DNA of 64,000 bases from Euborellia annulipes (lineage: Eukaryota; Arthropoda; Insecta; Dermaptera; Anisolabididae). A program made the position numbers and the translations under genes. Shown here one piece after another: positions 36,153 to 48,066 of this stretch; within the stretch, counting starts at the first letter, position 1; each line of letters starts with the position of its first letter. The DNA lies in the NCBI GenBank assembly GCA_023213315.1, contig JAKCPI010031751.1, positions 62,001 to 126,000 on the forward strand. The letters run 5' to 3'. The notes beneath the pieces are model-generated. The model was not told where the DNA came from, ran no database searches, and saw only the letters and a program-made list of their open reading frames with translations.

Positions 36153-36845
36153 ACTTTCTCTTACCTATGTATATATGTAATATATATATAGAGAGAAAGT
36201 TTTAGATTCATGTCAAAAATTCGATGTCGAGATTTTGATGGATCTTCACGTTTTGAGGTCCCCTGAATCCAAAAAAGTGGTTTTCGCGACATGGTCTGTC
36301 TGTGTGTGTGTGGGTGTGTGGGTGTGTGTGTGGGTGGGTGTGTCTGTGTTCAATTTTAAGCATGAAGGAATTGAGCTATGAGGCTGAAATTTTATATTTA
36401 AGTTAAACACCCCCGGGACCGGAAAAATAAGCTTTTAATCAAAATCGGCCAAAGAGTACTAGTACTTTACTGATGTACTTTTTCAGTTTTTTTCGATTTT
36501 CTCAAAATTTGCTCCAACGATTTTTTTTAAAATTCAAAAATCAATTATTTTTTAGATGCTCTTTCAAATGTATATTCTCATTTTGCGATTGAAATCTTCT
36601 GAAGACCACTTTACTCTTGTATTTCATAGGGAAGATAGGAGAAATGGTTGCCATGGTAACAAAATATAAATATTTTCCCATACTTATAAATTTTACATCT
36701 GAATTCATATGTTCCGTACTGTCGGGAACTAAATATATGTCGACACAAAAAATCTGGTGTGACAAACACAGAACACAACTTTCGATTACCGAAGGTAAGA
36801 GAAAGTTGTGTGCTGTGCGCCAGTCACACCAGATTTTTTTTTTTT
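36153..36845 (+). mobile_element. Helentron-like repeat, full length
   Basis: Third member of the head-to-tail run. It is complete from ACTTTCTCTTACC to the CACCAGATTTTT end, with a GT/GGGT microsatellite near 36303-36350. Confidence 0.93.
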
Positions 36846-36865
36846 AGTTTTACCTTCTAATTTTT

Positions 36866-37918
36866 ACTTTCTCTTAGCCTATATATGAAATATATAGGAG
36901 AGAAAGTATTGCGATCATGTCAAAAATTCGATGTCGAGATTTTGATGGATATACATGTTTTGAGGTCCCCTGAGTCCAAAAAAGTGGGTCCCGCAAATTG
37001 GTCTGTGTGTGTGTGTGTGTGTATTGTGTGTGTGTGTGTGTGTGTGTGTGTCTGTATGTGTGGACAGATTTTTAGCATGAAGGAATTGAGCTACCGGATT
37101 GAAATTTTATATTTAACTTAGGTACCTTCCCACACGCTCAAAATAAGCTTATGAACAAAATCGGCCAAAAAGTACTAGTACTTTACTGATGTACTTTTTC
37201 AGTTTTTTTCGATTTTCTCAAAATTCCCTCCAAGGATTTTTTTTAAAATTCAAAAATCAATTATTTTTTAGATGCTCTTTAAAATGTATATTCTCATTTT
37301 GCCGTTGAAATCTTCTGAAGACCACTTTACTCTTGCTTTTCATAGGAAAGATAGGAGAAATGGTTGCCATGGTAACGGAATTTAAATCTTTTTCTTTTTA
37401 TTAGATTAAAAATCAATTATTATTTAAATTCCCATTTATTTTTATTTTATTTCTGTTTTTAATTGTTTCCAAGAAAACATATATATATATCTCTCCCACT
37501 TGCAAACATTATCGTCTCTCTCTACTCTTTTTAAATTCCCTTTCCACCTTATCTTCGCATAGAAACAATGTTAATTTCCTATAGGGATTTGTATGTTAAT
37601 TTCGATTCAAAAGGGGGTCCCCTTTGGAACTTTTTAGACATTTAAAATTTTTTTTTCCAATTCTTATGAAATTTTGTATTTATTTACGATTCTATATTGT
37701 GTATAAAATGTCCAAATATGAGATTAAAATTTTGAAAAATAACCATAGTTTATTTCAAGCAGTCAACATTTAAAATGCAAGTTTGAATTAAGGTGCTATG
37801 GGAAACTAAATATATCTCGACACAAAAAATCTGGTGTGACCAGCACAGTGCGCAACTTTCTCTTACCGAAGGGTAAGAGAAAGTTGTGTGCTGTGCGCCA
37901 GTCACACCAGATTTTTTT
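36866..37918 (+). mobile_element. Helentron-like repeat, interrupted
   Basis: The 5' part at 36866-37377 (with a GT microsatellite at about 37009-37061) and the 3' part at 37800-37918 (GGGAAACTAAATATATCTCG and terminal hairpin) are separated by 420 bases of unrelated AT-rich sequence. Confidence 0.75.
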
Positions 37919-38924
37919 ACTTATATTATAAAACACTCGTAAATGAAATTTACAATCGGATTTCATTTACCCGCCCCGACCGTCTTGGGCGGGATTTAAA
38001 AAAAAAAAAATTTTGCGTATACGTTCTTGTTTTTCGGTCATTCTAGAAACAACACAGTAGCGTAAGTAGGTGGGGGAGAAGAGGGCGCTCCTTCACCCCT
38101 GCTCCAAGCACATAAAGATCTTAGTAAAGGATTAAAAAGAGTTCCCAAATCGAGAAATCGATTGAAAAAATGACACTTCGGTACCATTAATGAGAAAACA
38201 ATAAGGAATTTTGTATTGATGTCAATTAGAAAAAGTTGTAATAATGTATGATGCAAAAATTAGGATAAAAAATTTGAGGGTTGTTAAAAGAAATAAGGGA
38301 GAAAAAAAATAAAAGAAGGGAAATGACAAAATTAAAAAATAGGAAAGTCGTTGTTATTTTAGTATAGAGAGATAAAACAGAACGCCTGCAGATCAAGACC
38401 AGACAACCAAATATACAGATCTGAGATGAAGAGAATGAATTAAGCAGTAAATAAATATGAGGGGATAAAGGATAACTTTTATCTTCTTTTTAATTTGTAA
38501 GAATTTGAGAAAGAAGATGACAGTGGCGGACGTTGAAAATTTTGCCACCATCTATTAAAGTCTAAGAAAATTTAACACCTGAACGAGGTCAATTGGTTGA
38601 ATTTGGTAATGAAAAGGCCTGAGGTGAGTCAGTAACAAAAGGCAAACATGCCAGTATAAACAAAGGAAAATTTTCTTGTACCATCTATCCTTCCATTCTT
38701 GCATAAGACCTCTTAAATCTTTTTTTTTTTCAAGTGGAAAAATCAGGTGCCTGAAAACAGGCAAATTTATATTTTTATTAAAATTTTCATTTTCTTTTAG
38801 AGACGTAAAAAATGAGAAATAAAACAAATTGATCTTATCATGAATTTAATTACAAAATTTATTGTTGATATAGTAGTCTACTCTTATCTTTAAACAAATA
38901 ATGGATTATTTAATTAGTCAAAAG

Positions 38925-39606
38925 AAAAAAATCTGGTGTGACTGGCGCACAGCACACAACTTTCTCTTACCTTCGGTAATCGAAAGTTGTGTACTGTGCT
39001 TGTCACACCAGATTTTTTGTGTCGACATGTATTTAGTTTCCGACAGTAGGGTACAATTGAATTCAAGATGTAAAATTTATAAGTATGGGAAAATATTTAT
39101 ATTTTGATACCATGGCAACCATTTCTCCTATCTTTTCTATGGAGTACAAGAGTAAAGTGGTCTTCAGAAGATTTCAATCACAAAATGAGAATATACATTT
39201 TATAGAGAATCTAAAAAATAATTGATTTTTGAATTTAAAAAAAAATCGTTGGAGCAAATTTTGAGAAAATCGAAAAAAACTGAAAAAGTGAATCAGTAAA
39301 GTGCTAGTACTTTTTGGTCGATTTTGTTCAAAAGCTTCGTGTCACGTCCCATGGGGGTGCCTAACTTAAATATAAAATTTCAACTTCCTAGCTCTTTTCG
39401 TTCTTGAGATATTTTGTTCACAGACACATACACACACACACACACAGACAGACAGACAGACAGACCATGTCGCGAAAACCACTTTTTTGGATTCAGGGGA
39501 CCTCAAAACGTGAAGATCCATCAAAATCTCGACATCGAATTTTTGACATGAATCCAATACTTTCTCTCTATATATATATTACATATATACATAGGTAAGA
39601 GAAAGT
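38925..39606 (-). mobile_element. Helentron-like repeat, full length
   Basis: A complete copy from the 3' hairpin (38932-39013) to the 5' end GGTAAGAGAAAGT at 39606, with an AC/CAGA microsatellite near 39425-39463. Confidence 0.93.
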
Positions 39607-39609
39607 AAA

Positions 39610-41140
39610 AAAAAAAGTAAATAAAAACCACTTAAATTACTAATCTAAAAGTTTCGTGTTCAGAACTTGATTTCCTCCTTTTCTACATGGTGTTCAAATT
39701 CATTTAAGATGTTCATTAACCTTTGAACAACTAACCACTTAAGTTTGGTTCGCCAGAGGAAATTACGTTAAAAGGAATTTAAACGTATTTTCTATGAAAC
39801 AAAGTTAGCATCAGCAGGTGAGTTAGATGATAATTAAAAAATAAATGTACCAGGAAGTATAAAAAAGTAATCGTATAATTTTAAGAATTTAAGTGTTGTT
39901 TTTTCTTTTCGGCTACTTAGGCCATTATTAACGATTTATAATTTATTCCACGCCACAAAAAAGTTGAAAAAATATAAATTTCTAGAATGCCTTCACGTCT
40001 ATTGTTATTTGTTTGATCAGAGTGACATTTGAAATTGTCTTATGTCTAATGCAATCATACAAATAGTGATCATTAATCACCCGAGAGGGTCTATTAAAGT
40101 TGACTTGCACGCACTTTCACCACTTGATACGAGGGTTGGTTGTAATCTAAAACAATTTGAATACCCCACCCTAATAATCATGACAATTAAACGCTTCTGT
40201 TACTTTTGATTATTCTGTTTATTATTTTTTTTTTTTTAATTGACAGTGAGATATTTCAAAAAATATTCATCGATTGAATTGATCAAATCAATCACAGAAA
40301 GACTCTGATTGTGCGCAATGTTTATAAATAACTCCGTTGGGCCAAAGGGCTGTATCGAACGTGCTTGCTCGATTGTCCAGGACAATCTGGATAATTTTTT
40401 TTAATAAATCATATACTGGATACAAAACAAATTCCGATTACAAGGAACGTGATATCAGAAGACGGACATTTTTATCATTGACAATAAATATTTGAAAATG
40501 GTATAGTACCGATAGAATTGAGCGGCGTATTTTGGACCGCTTTTGTTACGTCGGGGTATTGAAAAAATACCTTATGAATGAAAAGTTGAAATTTTTTATT
40601 TCATAAAAATAAAATGTTGATATAAAGACACGATCACTTGGGAACTATTTGTTCAAAAAGTATTGTTCTATTATACGAAAAAATTTTGTGCTCTACGCTT
40701 GTCGTATAAAAATAAAGAATCGTTGGCGAGGGAAAAAAAAGAAACAAATGGCGAATCAATAATATTTGAAGTTGGAACATATAAAAAAAAAAAAAAAAAA
40801 ACAGTGAAAACAAAACGAAACAATATTTTTTTTTATTAATATATATAAAAAGGACAACAAAGTTGGAAAACTTTAGAAAAATGTTATTAATATTTGAGAT
40901 ATTCTAATAAAAAATACTATTATGCATATTATAATATATAACATTTATAAAGTATTCATTGTTAAAAGATCAATGAAAATCAACCAAATACATTAAATTA
41001 TTTGCTACCATTCTGACATCTCTTGGCAAATTTTCGTAATAGGTGTTTTTTTGGCTTACTTTTTAAGACACACAACGCCCTCTTCTGGGGAAAAACATGC
41101 GTAACATTTACACTACTAAACCCCCTTAAAGAACCACTTT
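39610..41140. other. Stretch without recognised features
   Basis: AT-rich. One isolated tail-like motif, CTTTTCGGCTACTTAGGCC (39907-39925, minus orientation), suggests an eroded SINE end. No exon recognised. Confidence 0.4.
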
Positions 41141-41150
41141 CACATTAGTG

Positions 41151-42000
41151 CAGGGCCGCAGACAGACTTGACGGGCCCCGGGGCTACTTACTAATACGGG
41201 CCCCCCCAAAAAAAAAAAAAAACTTAGTTTTTTTTGTATATAAAAGGCTTTTGTGGCCTTCATGCCAACAATTTGTTACACAGTTTTTGACACAACTTTT
41301 GAAATAGTTATAGATAGCTTACAATATTTATTTAAATAAAGTTATTTAAAAATTTTTCAAAAGTTCCTAAACAAAGAGTCACTTTAATTTATCGAGTCCA
41401 GATCCGGACAGAGGATTTCCGGGAGAATCTGGGGGTGTGGAAAATTTTTGAAAATTAGCCAGTGAAATATGCGTTTTTAGCTAGCCTGAGTCATGAAAAA
41501 GATCAAACTTGATTTGAGCTTAAAGGGCCCGGGCCCCCTGAGGAAAAATTTCAAGAAAATGATTCTTTTTAATGGAAATTTTAAGATTTGAGCTTAAAGG
41601 GCCCGGGCCCCTTGAGGAAAAATTTCAAGAAAATGATTCTTTTTAATGGAAATTTTAAGATTTGAGCTTAAAGGGCCCGGGCCCCTTGAGGAAAAAATTT
41701 CAAGAAAATGATTCTTTTTAATGGAAATTTTAAGATTTGAGCTTAAAGGGCCCGGGCCCCTTGAGGAAAAATTTCAAGAAAATGATTCTTTTTAATGGAA
41801 ATTTTAAGATTTGAGCTTAAAGGGCCCGGGCCCCTTGAGGAAAAATTTCAAGAAAATGATTTTTTTTAATGGAAATTTTAACCATGAAATTTAATTTTTA
41901 TTAGAATTTTAAGGTAGAGGCGCAATGGGCCCGGGCCTCCTCGGAGGGCCCGGGCCCCGGGGATATAGCCCTCCCTGCCCCCCCCCTGTCTGCGGCCCTG
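41151..42000. mobile_element. hAT element with internal 74-bp tandem repeat
   Basis: The terminal inverted repeats are CAGGGCCGCAGACAG / CTGTCTGCGGCCCTG. The duplication CATTAGTG is at 41143-41150 and 42001-42008. The interior carries about five tandem units (41511-41881). A related, internally different copy lies reversed in the element at 27948-28869. Confidence 0.92.
41511..41881 (+). repeat. Tandem repeat, 74-bp unit, five copies
   Basis: Units start GATTTGAGCTTAAAGGGCCC at 41511, 41585, 41659, 41734 and 41808 and are almost identical. Each contains the self-complementary GGGCCCGGGCCC. Confidence 0.93.
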
Positions 42001-42329
42001 CATTAGTGTATTTGATGATATTTTGGCCCAACGCCAGGTCCTCTTCATACATAATAATTAAAATAGATTGGAACTATTTAATTTTAACATAATTTGATGG
42101 AGCGAAAGTGTCAAAACAATGTTAAAAATTACATTAAAAAAAAAACTTAAGATTTTTATATGATAAAAAGAACGTCGCTAACCATTGGCCTAGTGAAGGA
42201 TTGGATGAAAAGGTTTAGATGTTGATGAATATACAAATCCAATGATTTGAATATCAACGTCCCACAATTTAGCTATAAAGTTGTTACGTTCGGACAATCA
42301 AACACACTTTTAAATCTCTTACTTATATA

Positions 42330-42452
42330 CTGTACGTATGTGTTTAGTTTTGCGACCATTTGATGTTGAGATATTGATGGAAATACATTTTAACCGAAGT
42401 TAAAAGAAAATTGTGTGCTGAGCGATTAGTCACACCAGATTTTTAAAATCAT
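42330..42452 (+). mobile_element. Helentron-like fragment with large internal deletion
   Basis: TTTGATGTTGAGATATTGAT (5' region) is joined almost directly to AAATTGTGTGCTGAGCGATT and CACACCAGATTTT (3' end). Confidence 0.55.
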
Positions 42453-43296
42453 TTTATTTACTTTTTTTTTCGGAAATAAATTTCACGGAAAAGGTTTTTA
42501 GAGGTTGGTAAATGTAATTTTATATGTTTAACCTTATGAAATGAAATTTCCCTGAGGAAGAGGAGAAGAAGGAGGTTAATATTATATTTAATCTAGCTAC
42601 ATCCTGGAGATGTTTTCGTTTTTCATAAGATTTGATGAAAAGGTCAACAATTAAATTGAAATTCTTTTATTGGATAAAGAAAGTCGTAGTTGATCATTAT
42701 TAAAGAAGCAGAGGCAGGCATTCAAAGGTTTGGAAAAATATCTCAAGGGAATTTCAAAAAGATTTTTTTATAATCAGAACATTCCCTAAAAAGTCTAATT
42801 ATGTTATGAATGTTAAGTGTATAACGAAATTTTGTAAAATAATATTAAATCAAATTGTTTTTAATTAAAATATTTTAGTTATATTTTAAATGCATAAATG
42901 AAAAATCGGAATTCGATTGAATTTTTCTTTGATGATTAAAACCTCTGAGTCTCTCCGGAAGCCATCGATAAAAGTCAAATGGCCTCTGCAGCCGAAATGA
43001 CTTTAAAAAAAAACCCCTGAGTGGAGAGGAAATTTTTTAAAAAGCCTAATTATTATATAGAAGGAATGTAAATTAATTAAAATTTGGAGTTAAGGGCAAG
43101 TAGGAGCCAAATTTATTTATTTTTGCTAAGGGATGGCTTTAAAGGCCTTAAGGAGTGAGCCACAACACAACTCTCACGAAAATTTTGCCAACAGATGGCA
43201 GGATGATAGTGAGGCAAAATTTTTAGAGATCTTTTGGCCTAACGACCCCTTTTTAATCCGCAATACTAATGATTGTTTTTTTTTTTTGATCATCAG

Positions 43297-43435
43297 ATGT
43301 GGGTAAGAAGCGATTGGAGACGGGATGTCGAGTTCTCCGGGGTTGGCTGCAATCCTCACCGTTATCAGCATCCTTGGACTCCTCCTCAACGGCTACGTTC
43401 TTCTGGTCGTGATGCTTGCACGACAAGTTAGCACG
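43297..43435 (+). CDS. GPCR-like gene, start exon with first transmembrane helix
   Basis: The exon is bounded by TCATCAG and GTGAGT. After an in-frame TAA the ATG at 43325 opens 37 codons, MSSSPGLAAILTVISILG followed by LLLNGYVLLVVMLARQVST. The hydrophobic helix with N-G near its middle fits TM1 of rhodopsin-like receptors (N1.50), and a short positively charged end fits the first cytosolic loop. There is no signal peptide and the extracellular N-terminus is very short. It ends in phase 0 and continues at 45147. Which receptor this is cannot be told from one helix; another small multi-pass membrane protein is possible. Confidence 0.6.
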
Positions 43436-43672
43436 GTGAGTGTATTATTATTCTTCAATTAAAATTAAATGGAAATGTAATTACTTTGCTTCAGTAGTTT
43501 ATAAACAATTAATTGTTTTTGTATGGTGATCTTCTTCCCATAGAATAATTTAGAAGGGGCGTTTGAGTCTTCTTCTTAGTAGTTTTGAAATTACATTAAA
43601 AGTAATTAAAAACTTAATTGTTGTTGTTGACTTTTCTATTATTACTATTCTATTAATCTTTATTATGAATAG

Positions 43673-44040
43673 ATAGATAGATAGATAGATAGATTTATTT
43701 ATACGGGCAAGAGCTATACAGCTCCATTTACCCTCATAGGTTACAATAATTTACATTCTTATCATTTATATCAGTTTACATTTTCAACGTTTCATACTAT
43801 TTACTTTGCCGACCTCTTGGATTTAATTCATCTTACATTCGAAACACTCTCATTTTTTCTCTCCCCATCATCCACCTCACACACGCCGCGGCCGCGAACG
43901 AGGCCGCAGAAATGCTGGTCGCACTTTATGAATTAGATTTTTCACGCTATCAGTTCAACTGGATCTATCCTTAGCAACACGGTCACGTCCGAGCCGATCT
44001 TAGAGAAGAAAGCGTTTCTCTCAAATCCGTTTGTGAAAAA
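43673..44040 (-). mobile_element. LINE 3' end with TCTA microsatellite
   Basis: On the minus strand the sequence GGTAAATGGAGCTGTATAGC, then CTCTTGCCCGTATAAATAAA, runs into (TCTA)n. This resembles the 3' end of a non-LTR retrotransposon. The GC-rich part at about 43880-44000 may be its upstream UTR. Confidence 0.5.
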
Positions 44041-44126
44041 AATATTATTATAAATAGAAACATAAACACAAATATTTTTGTGTCGTTATATGTTTAGTTT
44101 CCGGCAGTAGGCCTTATATAGTAATT

Positions 44127-44278
44127 CAGAGAGGAAGGGCAGAGGCAGCCAAAAGGAAATAATTCTGAATGCTACAACAATTTTCCGGAGACGTTTCGGT
44201 GTATTTAGAATTATTTCCTTTTGGCTGCCTCTGCCCTTCCTCTCTGAATTATCATCACAGCCACCACACCTTAGCTTA
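44127..44278. mobile_element. Palindromic element with half hammerhead and 12-bp duplication
   Basis: The duplication TATATAGTAATT is at 44115-44126 and 44279-44290. The arms contain GAAGGGCAGAGGCAGCCAAA and complement. Only the 3' half of the hammerhead core remains (CCGAAACGTCTCC on the minus strand near 44196-44208). The right end has an unpaired tail as in the 11501 copy. Confidence 0.7.
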
Positions 44279-44424
44279 TATATAGTAATTTGCACCCACC
44301 CTGTATATATATACAAAAAACTTCAATTTTCTCGTTGTCGGTGTTGGAATATTTTTTCTGCGGACACCCTGTTCAAAAGTAGATAAATTAGAAATTAGAT
44401 TCACCAAATTAAATTTATTTATTA

Positions 44425-45095
44425 CTTTCTCTTACCTATGTATATATGTAATATATATATAGAGAGAAAGTATTGGATTCATGTCAAAAATTCGATGTCG
44501 AGATTTTGATGGTTATACACGTTTTGAGGTCCCCTGAATCCAAAAAAGTGGTTTTCGCGACATGGTCTGTCTGTGGGTGTGTGGGTGTGTGGGTGTGTGT
44601 GTGTTCAATTTTAAGCATGAAGGAATTGAGCTAGGAGGTTGAAATTTTATATTTAAGTTAAACACCCCCGGGACCGGAAAAATAAGCTTTTAATCAAAAT
44701 CGGCCAAAGAGTACTAGTACTTTACTGATGTACTTTTTCAGTTTTTTCGATTTTCTCAAAATTTGCTCCAACGATTTTTTTTTAAATTCAAAAATCAATT
44801 ATTTTTTAGATGCTCTTTAAAATGTATATTCTTATTTTGTGATTGAAATCTTCTGAAGACCACTTTACTCTTGTATTTCATAGGGAAGATAGGAGAAATG
44901 GTTGCCATGGTAACAAAATATAAATATTTTCCCATACTTATAAATTTTACATCTGAATTCAAATGTTCCGTACTGTCGGGAACTAAATATATGTCGACAC
45001 AAAAAATCTGGTGTGACAAGCACAGTACACAACTTTCGATTACCGAAGGTAAGAGAAAGTTGTGTGCTGTGCGCCAGTCACACCAGATTTTTTTG
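44425..45095 (+). mobile_element. Helentron-like repeat, full length, in an intron
   Basis: A complete copy with both hairpins and a GTGGGTGT microsatellite (44573-44605). It lies between the two GPCR-like exons. Confidence 0.93.
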
Positions 45096-45146
45096 TTTTT
45101 GTTATTAAATACGTTTGTCAATTAACTAGTAATATTTATCATTTAG

Positions 45147-45228
45147 ACAAATGAATGCAAAACATGTCCATGGGTGATTGGAATCGAGAGATTTGAATTA
45201 AAAGACGATCTGTTTCTGTTAATGCTCA
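45147..45228 (+). CDS. GPCR-like gene, second exon (loop and start of TM2)
   Basis: It lies between TTATCATTTAG and GTGAGT. In phase with the previous exon it reads TNECKTCPWVIGIERFELKD then DLFLLMLS. The charged stretch followed by DLFLLML is compatible with the end of the first cytosolic loop and the start of TM2. The loop would then be about 20 residues, long for this family. The next exon was not found within the following kilobases, so the gene continues with long introns or leaves the window. Confidence 0.5.
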
Positions 45229-45529
45229 GTGAGTTTTTTTTTTTTTTTAAGAAAGATTGACTGTCGTTGGCAAACACCACGATTTATCAATTCAGACTCT
45301 TGTTTCATTAATAAAAGAAAGAGAAATCATTTTGATTTTAACAAAAATGATTATTTGAATCCTAATATTTTTGTATTTGCCCTTTGATTTATTTGAAAAA
45401 TAGAGAACTTATCTCTAGTAAAAGAGGAACAAGTAGATAGGGAAAGAAAGTGATTGATTAAATATTTTAATTTTATGATTAAAAAAAATAATGTGTGTTT
45501 TTGATCAAAAACTCTGGATCAGCTGGCTC

Positions 45530-45665
45530 AGTTAACTGTGAGGTCTGGGTTTGTCAGGTCTTCTCAGTTCTGGGGAGCTTGATTGGGTGAATCTCCAGTG
45601 TCAAGAACTCTGTGAGCTTTGAATCAGCTTCCATCGTATAGGATCGTTTTACACATTTCGTCGTC
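45530..45665 (-). other. Possible further coding remnant beside the unknown exon
   Basis: GC-richer sequence just downstream (minus strand) of the unknown exon contains a 26-codon frame beginning MEADSKLTEFLTLEIHP. No convincing acceptor precedes it. It may be 3' UTR or a terminal exon. Confidence 0.25.
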
Positions 45666-45726
45666 AACAACAGATTTAACCCATTTTAAATATCTTATTC
45701 CTGAGAATCACGCACCATTGAGTCAC

Positions 45727-45985
45727 CTGAACTGAAGAATCTGTATCATCGTTTCTCTTTAGAACAGCAAATATAGTTTCTCCTTCAACAGAATTCTCTA
45801 TAGAATTGACCAGGTACCATCTGCAAGGGTCGTCGAATCTGTCCAATACACTCTCTTCGAGTGTCCAATTTATATTTCTTTGAGGGAGTAATATTTGCCA
45901 GAGTTTGTTAGACAGGGTGGTGATTGAGATAGGGTGGCATCGTTTTTGGGGACGATATCCTGTTGCATTTGATGGGATCAATGTC
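45727..45985 (-). CDS. Exon of an unrecognised protein
   Basis: The acceptor is AATTTGTTAAG and the donor TTCAG/GTGACT. The exon holds one base plus 86 codons, open throughout, with non-repetitive composition: LIPSNATGYRPQKRCH, then LWQILLPQRNINWTLEESVL, then FDDPCRWYLVNSIENSVEGE, TIFAVLKRNDDTDSSVQ. Cys, Trp and acidic residues are spread as in a folded domain. It matches nothing I know. It is opposite in strand to the GPCR-like exons, so it belongs to another gene, probably one overlapping the end of that locus. Confidence 0.5.
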
Positions 45986-47383
45986 CTTAACAAATTGTAA
46001 TAATAAATAAATAGTAAAATATTTTGATTTATATCCGAAAAATTCGTAATCAACTAAAATAATGAAACTTTACATAAATTGGAGTGAATTGATCCAGAGA
46101 GAAAAAAATTTTGTCAATTGATTGCTTTTTTTATATAAATAGTTATGATAAAAAATTTAATAAAGGCCGAATAATAAATTCGCTTATTTAAAAAAAGTAC
46201 TTTCATTTTGAAATTATTTTTCAAATGACTTTTGTTTGTTTATTGAAAACTTATTGAGACATTAAAATAAAATGTTAAATATTTATGAATTTTTTTTATA
46301 TATTACCATATCCATTACTCTTTTATAGAATTTTCGATAGAGTGAAAAACATGATGAAAGAAAATCCAGAGGGATGATCATATTGATTGACTAAATTATT
46401 ATGCTCACAAAGTGTGATAAATGAAATCCGATGACGAAAATTAGAAATTTATTCAACTTATAAAACCAATTGCAATGCTGTGATCAAGAGATAGAGTCGA
46501 GTACAAAGTCGATTATCGTCTGTACCTTCTTTTTCGGTTGTTTAGAAGTTAATAAAATAATTACGAGTTGCTTAATATAAATTACATTAAGATTTATTTT
46601 TCATTTCTTGACTCCTTGTGAGCTTATTTGTAAAGACACGAGGTAAGTGAAATAATTACTTTATATAACTCTCATAATAATATTTAATGGCTGGAAATAT
46701 ATGTAAATAGGATATGAAAATGCAGGCACCCTACGTCCTAAATTAGTTATTACATTTCTTAAAATATTAAAGTAAATATTCAAATTACCTTATTGTATAT
46801 ACTACTTCAATATTATGCACTACTACAATATTACAAACCTGTTATTTTCATTCCAATTTTATAAATTTTTTTCTACTTTTCATGTACTATTTATTTTATA
46901 AAAATCTCTAAAAAATATTAAAACAAAATTATAAATATTCAAATGTAGCAACTAATATGGGTCGGAGCAGGGGCGTAGCGAAGAGATTTTTCAGGGGGGG
47001 GGGGAGAAGGCCAAAAATGCCAACTAAATTTAATCAATTTGCCAACTGTACAATTCACCTTCTTTTTCATCCTACATATATTAATTTACTAGAGGCTAAA
47101 CCCGAGGCTCTCTAGTCCCTATATGTCATGTTGTTTGAACGTTAAGTCCCCTCCCCTTCACTTTGCTATTTTAATATTAAAAAATTAAAGGATTAAACAA
47201 AATTTTTGATAGAAATATAATTAAGACAAGATTTTTTTCAAATGAAAGATTCCTCATATAATTACAATCAATGAAAAATTTTGTCGTGTATTATACACGA
47301 CTCTTACCGACTAAAACTCTCTTCTATTGTCTTGTGTAATTTACCGGGGTGTTTTGAGCAATTCCAGGGTTTTTATATAGGAT

Positions 47384-47654
47384 CAGGGCCGTGCTTAGGG
47401 GGGGGCGACCGGGGCCTTCGCCCAGGGCGCAAATTTTGAAGGGGCGCAAGTGCAGATGAAAAAAATTTTGGTTCCGGGGGCGCCACACGGGAAAAAATTT
47501 CGGCCCCGGGGGCGGAAAAAATTAGCGTCTCTAAAAAAAAAGGTAAAACATTTTTCTGGACTGGAAACATTATTGTGGCAATGTAAAAAATATATACAAA
47601 GGGCGCTAAAGGACTAACTTGCCCCGGGCGCTAAATAACCTAGGCACGGCCCTG
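47384..47654. mobile_element. hAT MITE nested in the 1.9-kb hAT element
   Basis: The terminal inverted repeats are CAGGGCCGTGCTTAGG / CCTAGGCACGGCCCTG. The duplication TATAGGAT is at 47376-47383 and 47655-47662. Confidence 0.92.
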
Positions 47655-47803
47655 TATAGGATACCCTAATTCCAAAAATACCATAAGTTTTTCTCCATCA
47701 AATTTAGTTTTAGAGATTTAGAGAAAATTAAATTTTAATAGAAAATGATCTCTAGAGCGACTCTTATTTGGAATTTTCTGACTTTACCCCTTAAAAAGAA
47801 ATA

Positions 47804-48066
47804 CAGTAGAACCTCGCTTAGGGAGCACCTCTTATAACGAGCAATTCGCATAAATAGTAAAAAAAAAAACGGTGAAAAATGACTTGCTTGACGAGTGACG
47901 TTTCGCATAACAAGTGGAGAGGAGAGAGAAAGTCTCGGATTGTGCTCATGTTACTTACATCAGTCAGAGTCATGATGGGGAGAATGTTATTGTTTCGCAT
48001 AACGAGTGTTTCGCTTTGTTAGTATGATTCTGGAACGAATTATGCTCGTTAAGTGAGGTTCCACTG
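47804..48066. mobile_element. pogo/Tigger-type MITE
   Basis: The ends CAGTAGAACCTCGCTTAGGG and TTAAGTGAGGTTCCACTG are imperfect inverted repeats flanked by TA (47802-47803, 48067-48068). The GAACCTCG end is typical of pogo-like elements. Interior segments TTATAACGAGC and GCATAACGAGTG repeat the end motif. Confidence 0.75.

Noticed and set aside
39404..39598. Conserved peptide-like frame (SRKPLFWIQGTSKREDPSKS) seen in many copies
   Set aside because: It is the translation of one conserved DNA block of the Helentron-like repeat, lengthened by microsatellite codons; copies have different starts and ends, so no protein is implied.
41511..41881. CRISPR-like array
   Set aside because: Units are directly adjacent without spacers and lie inside a hAT element in a eukaryotic genome.
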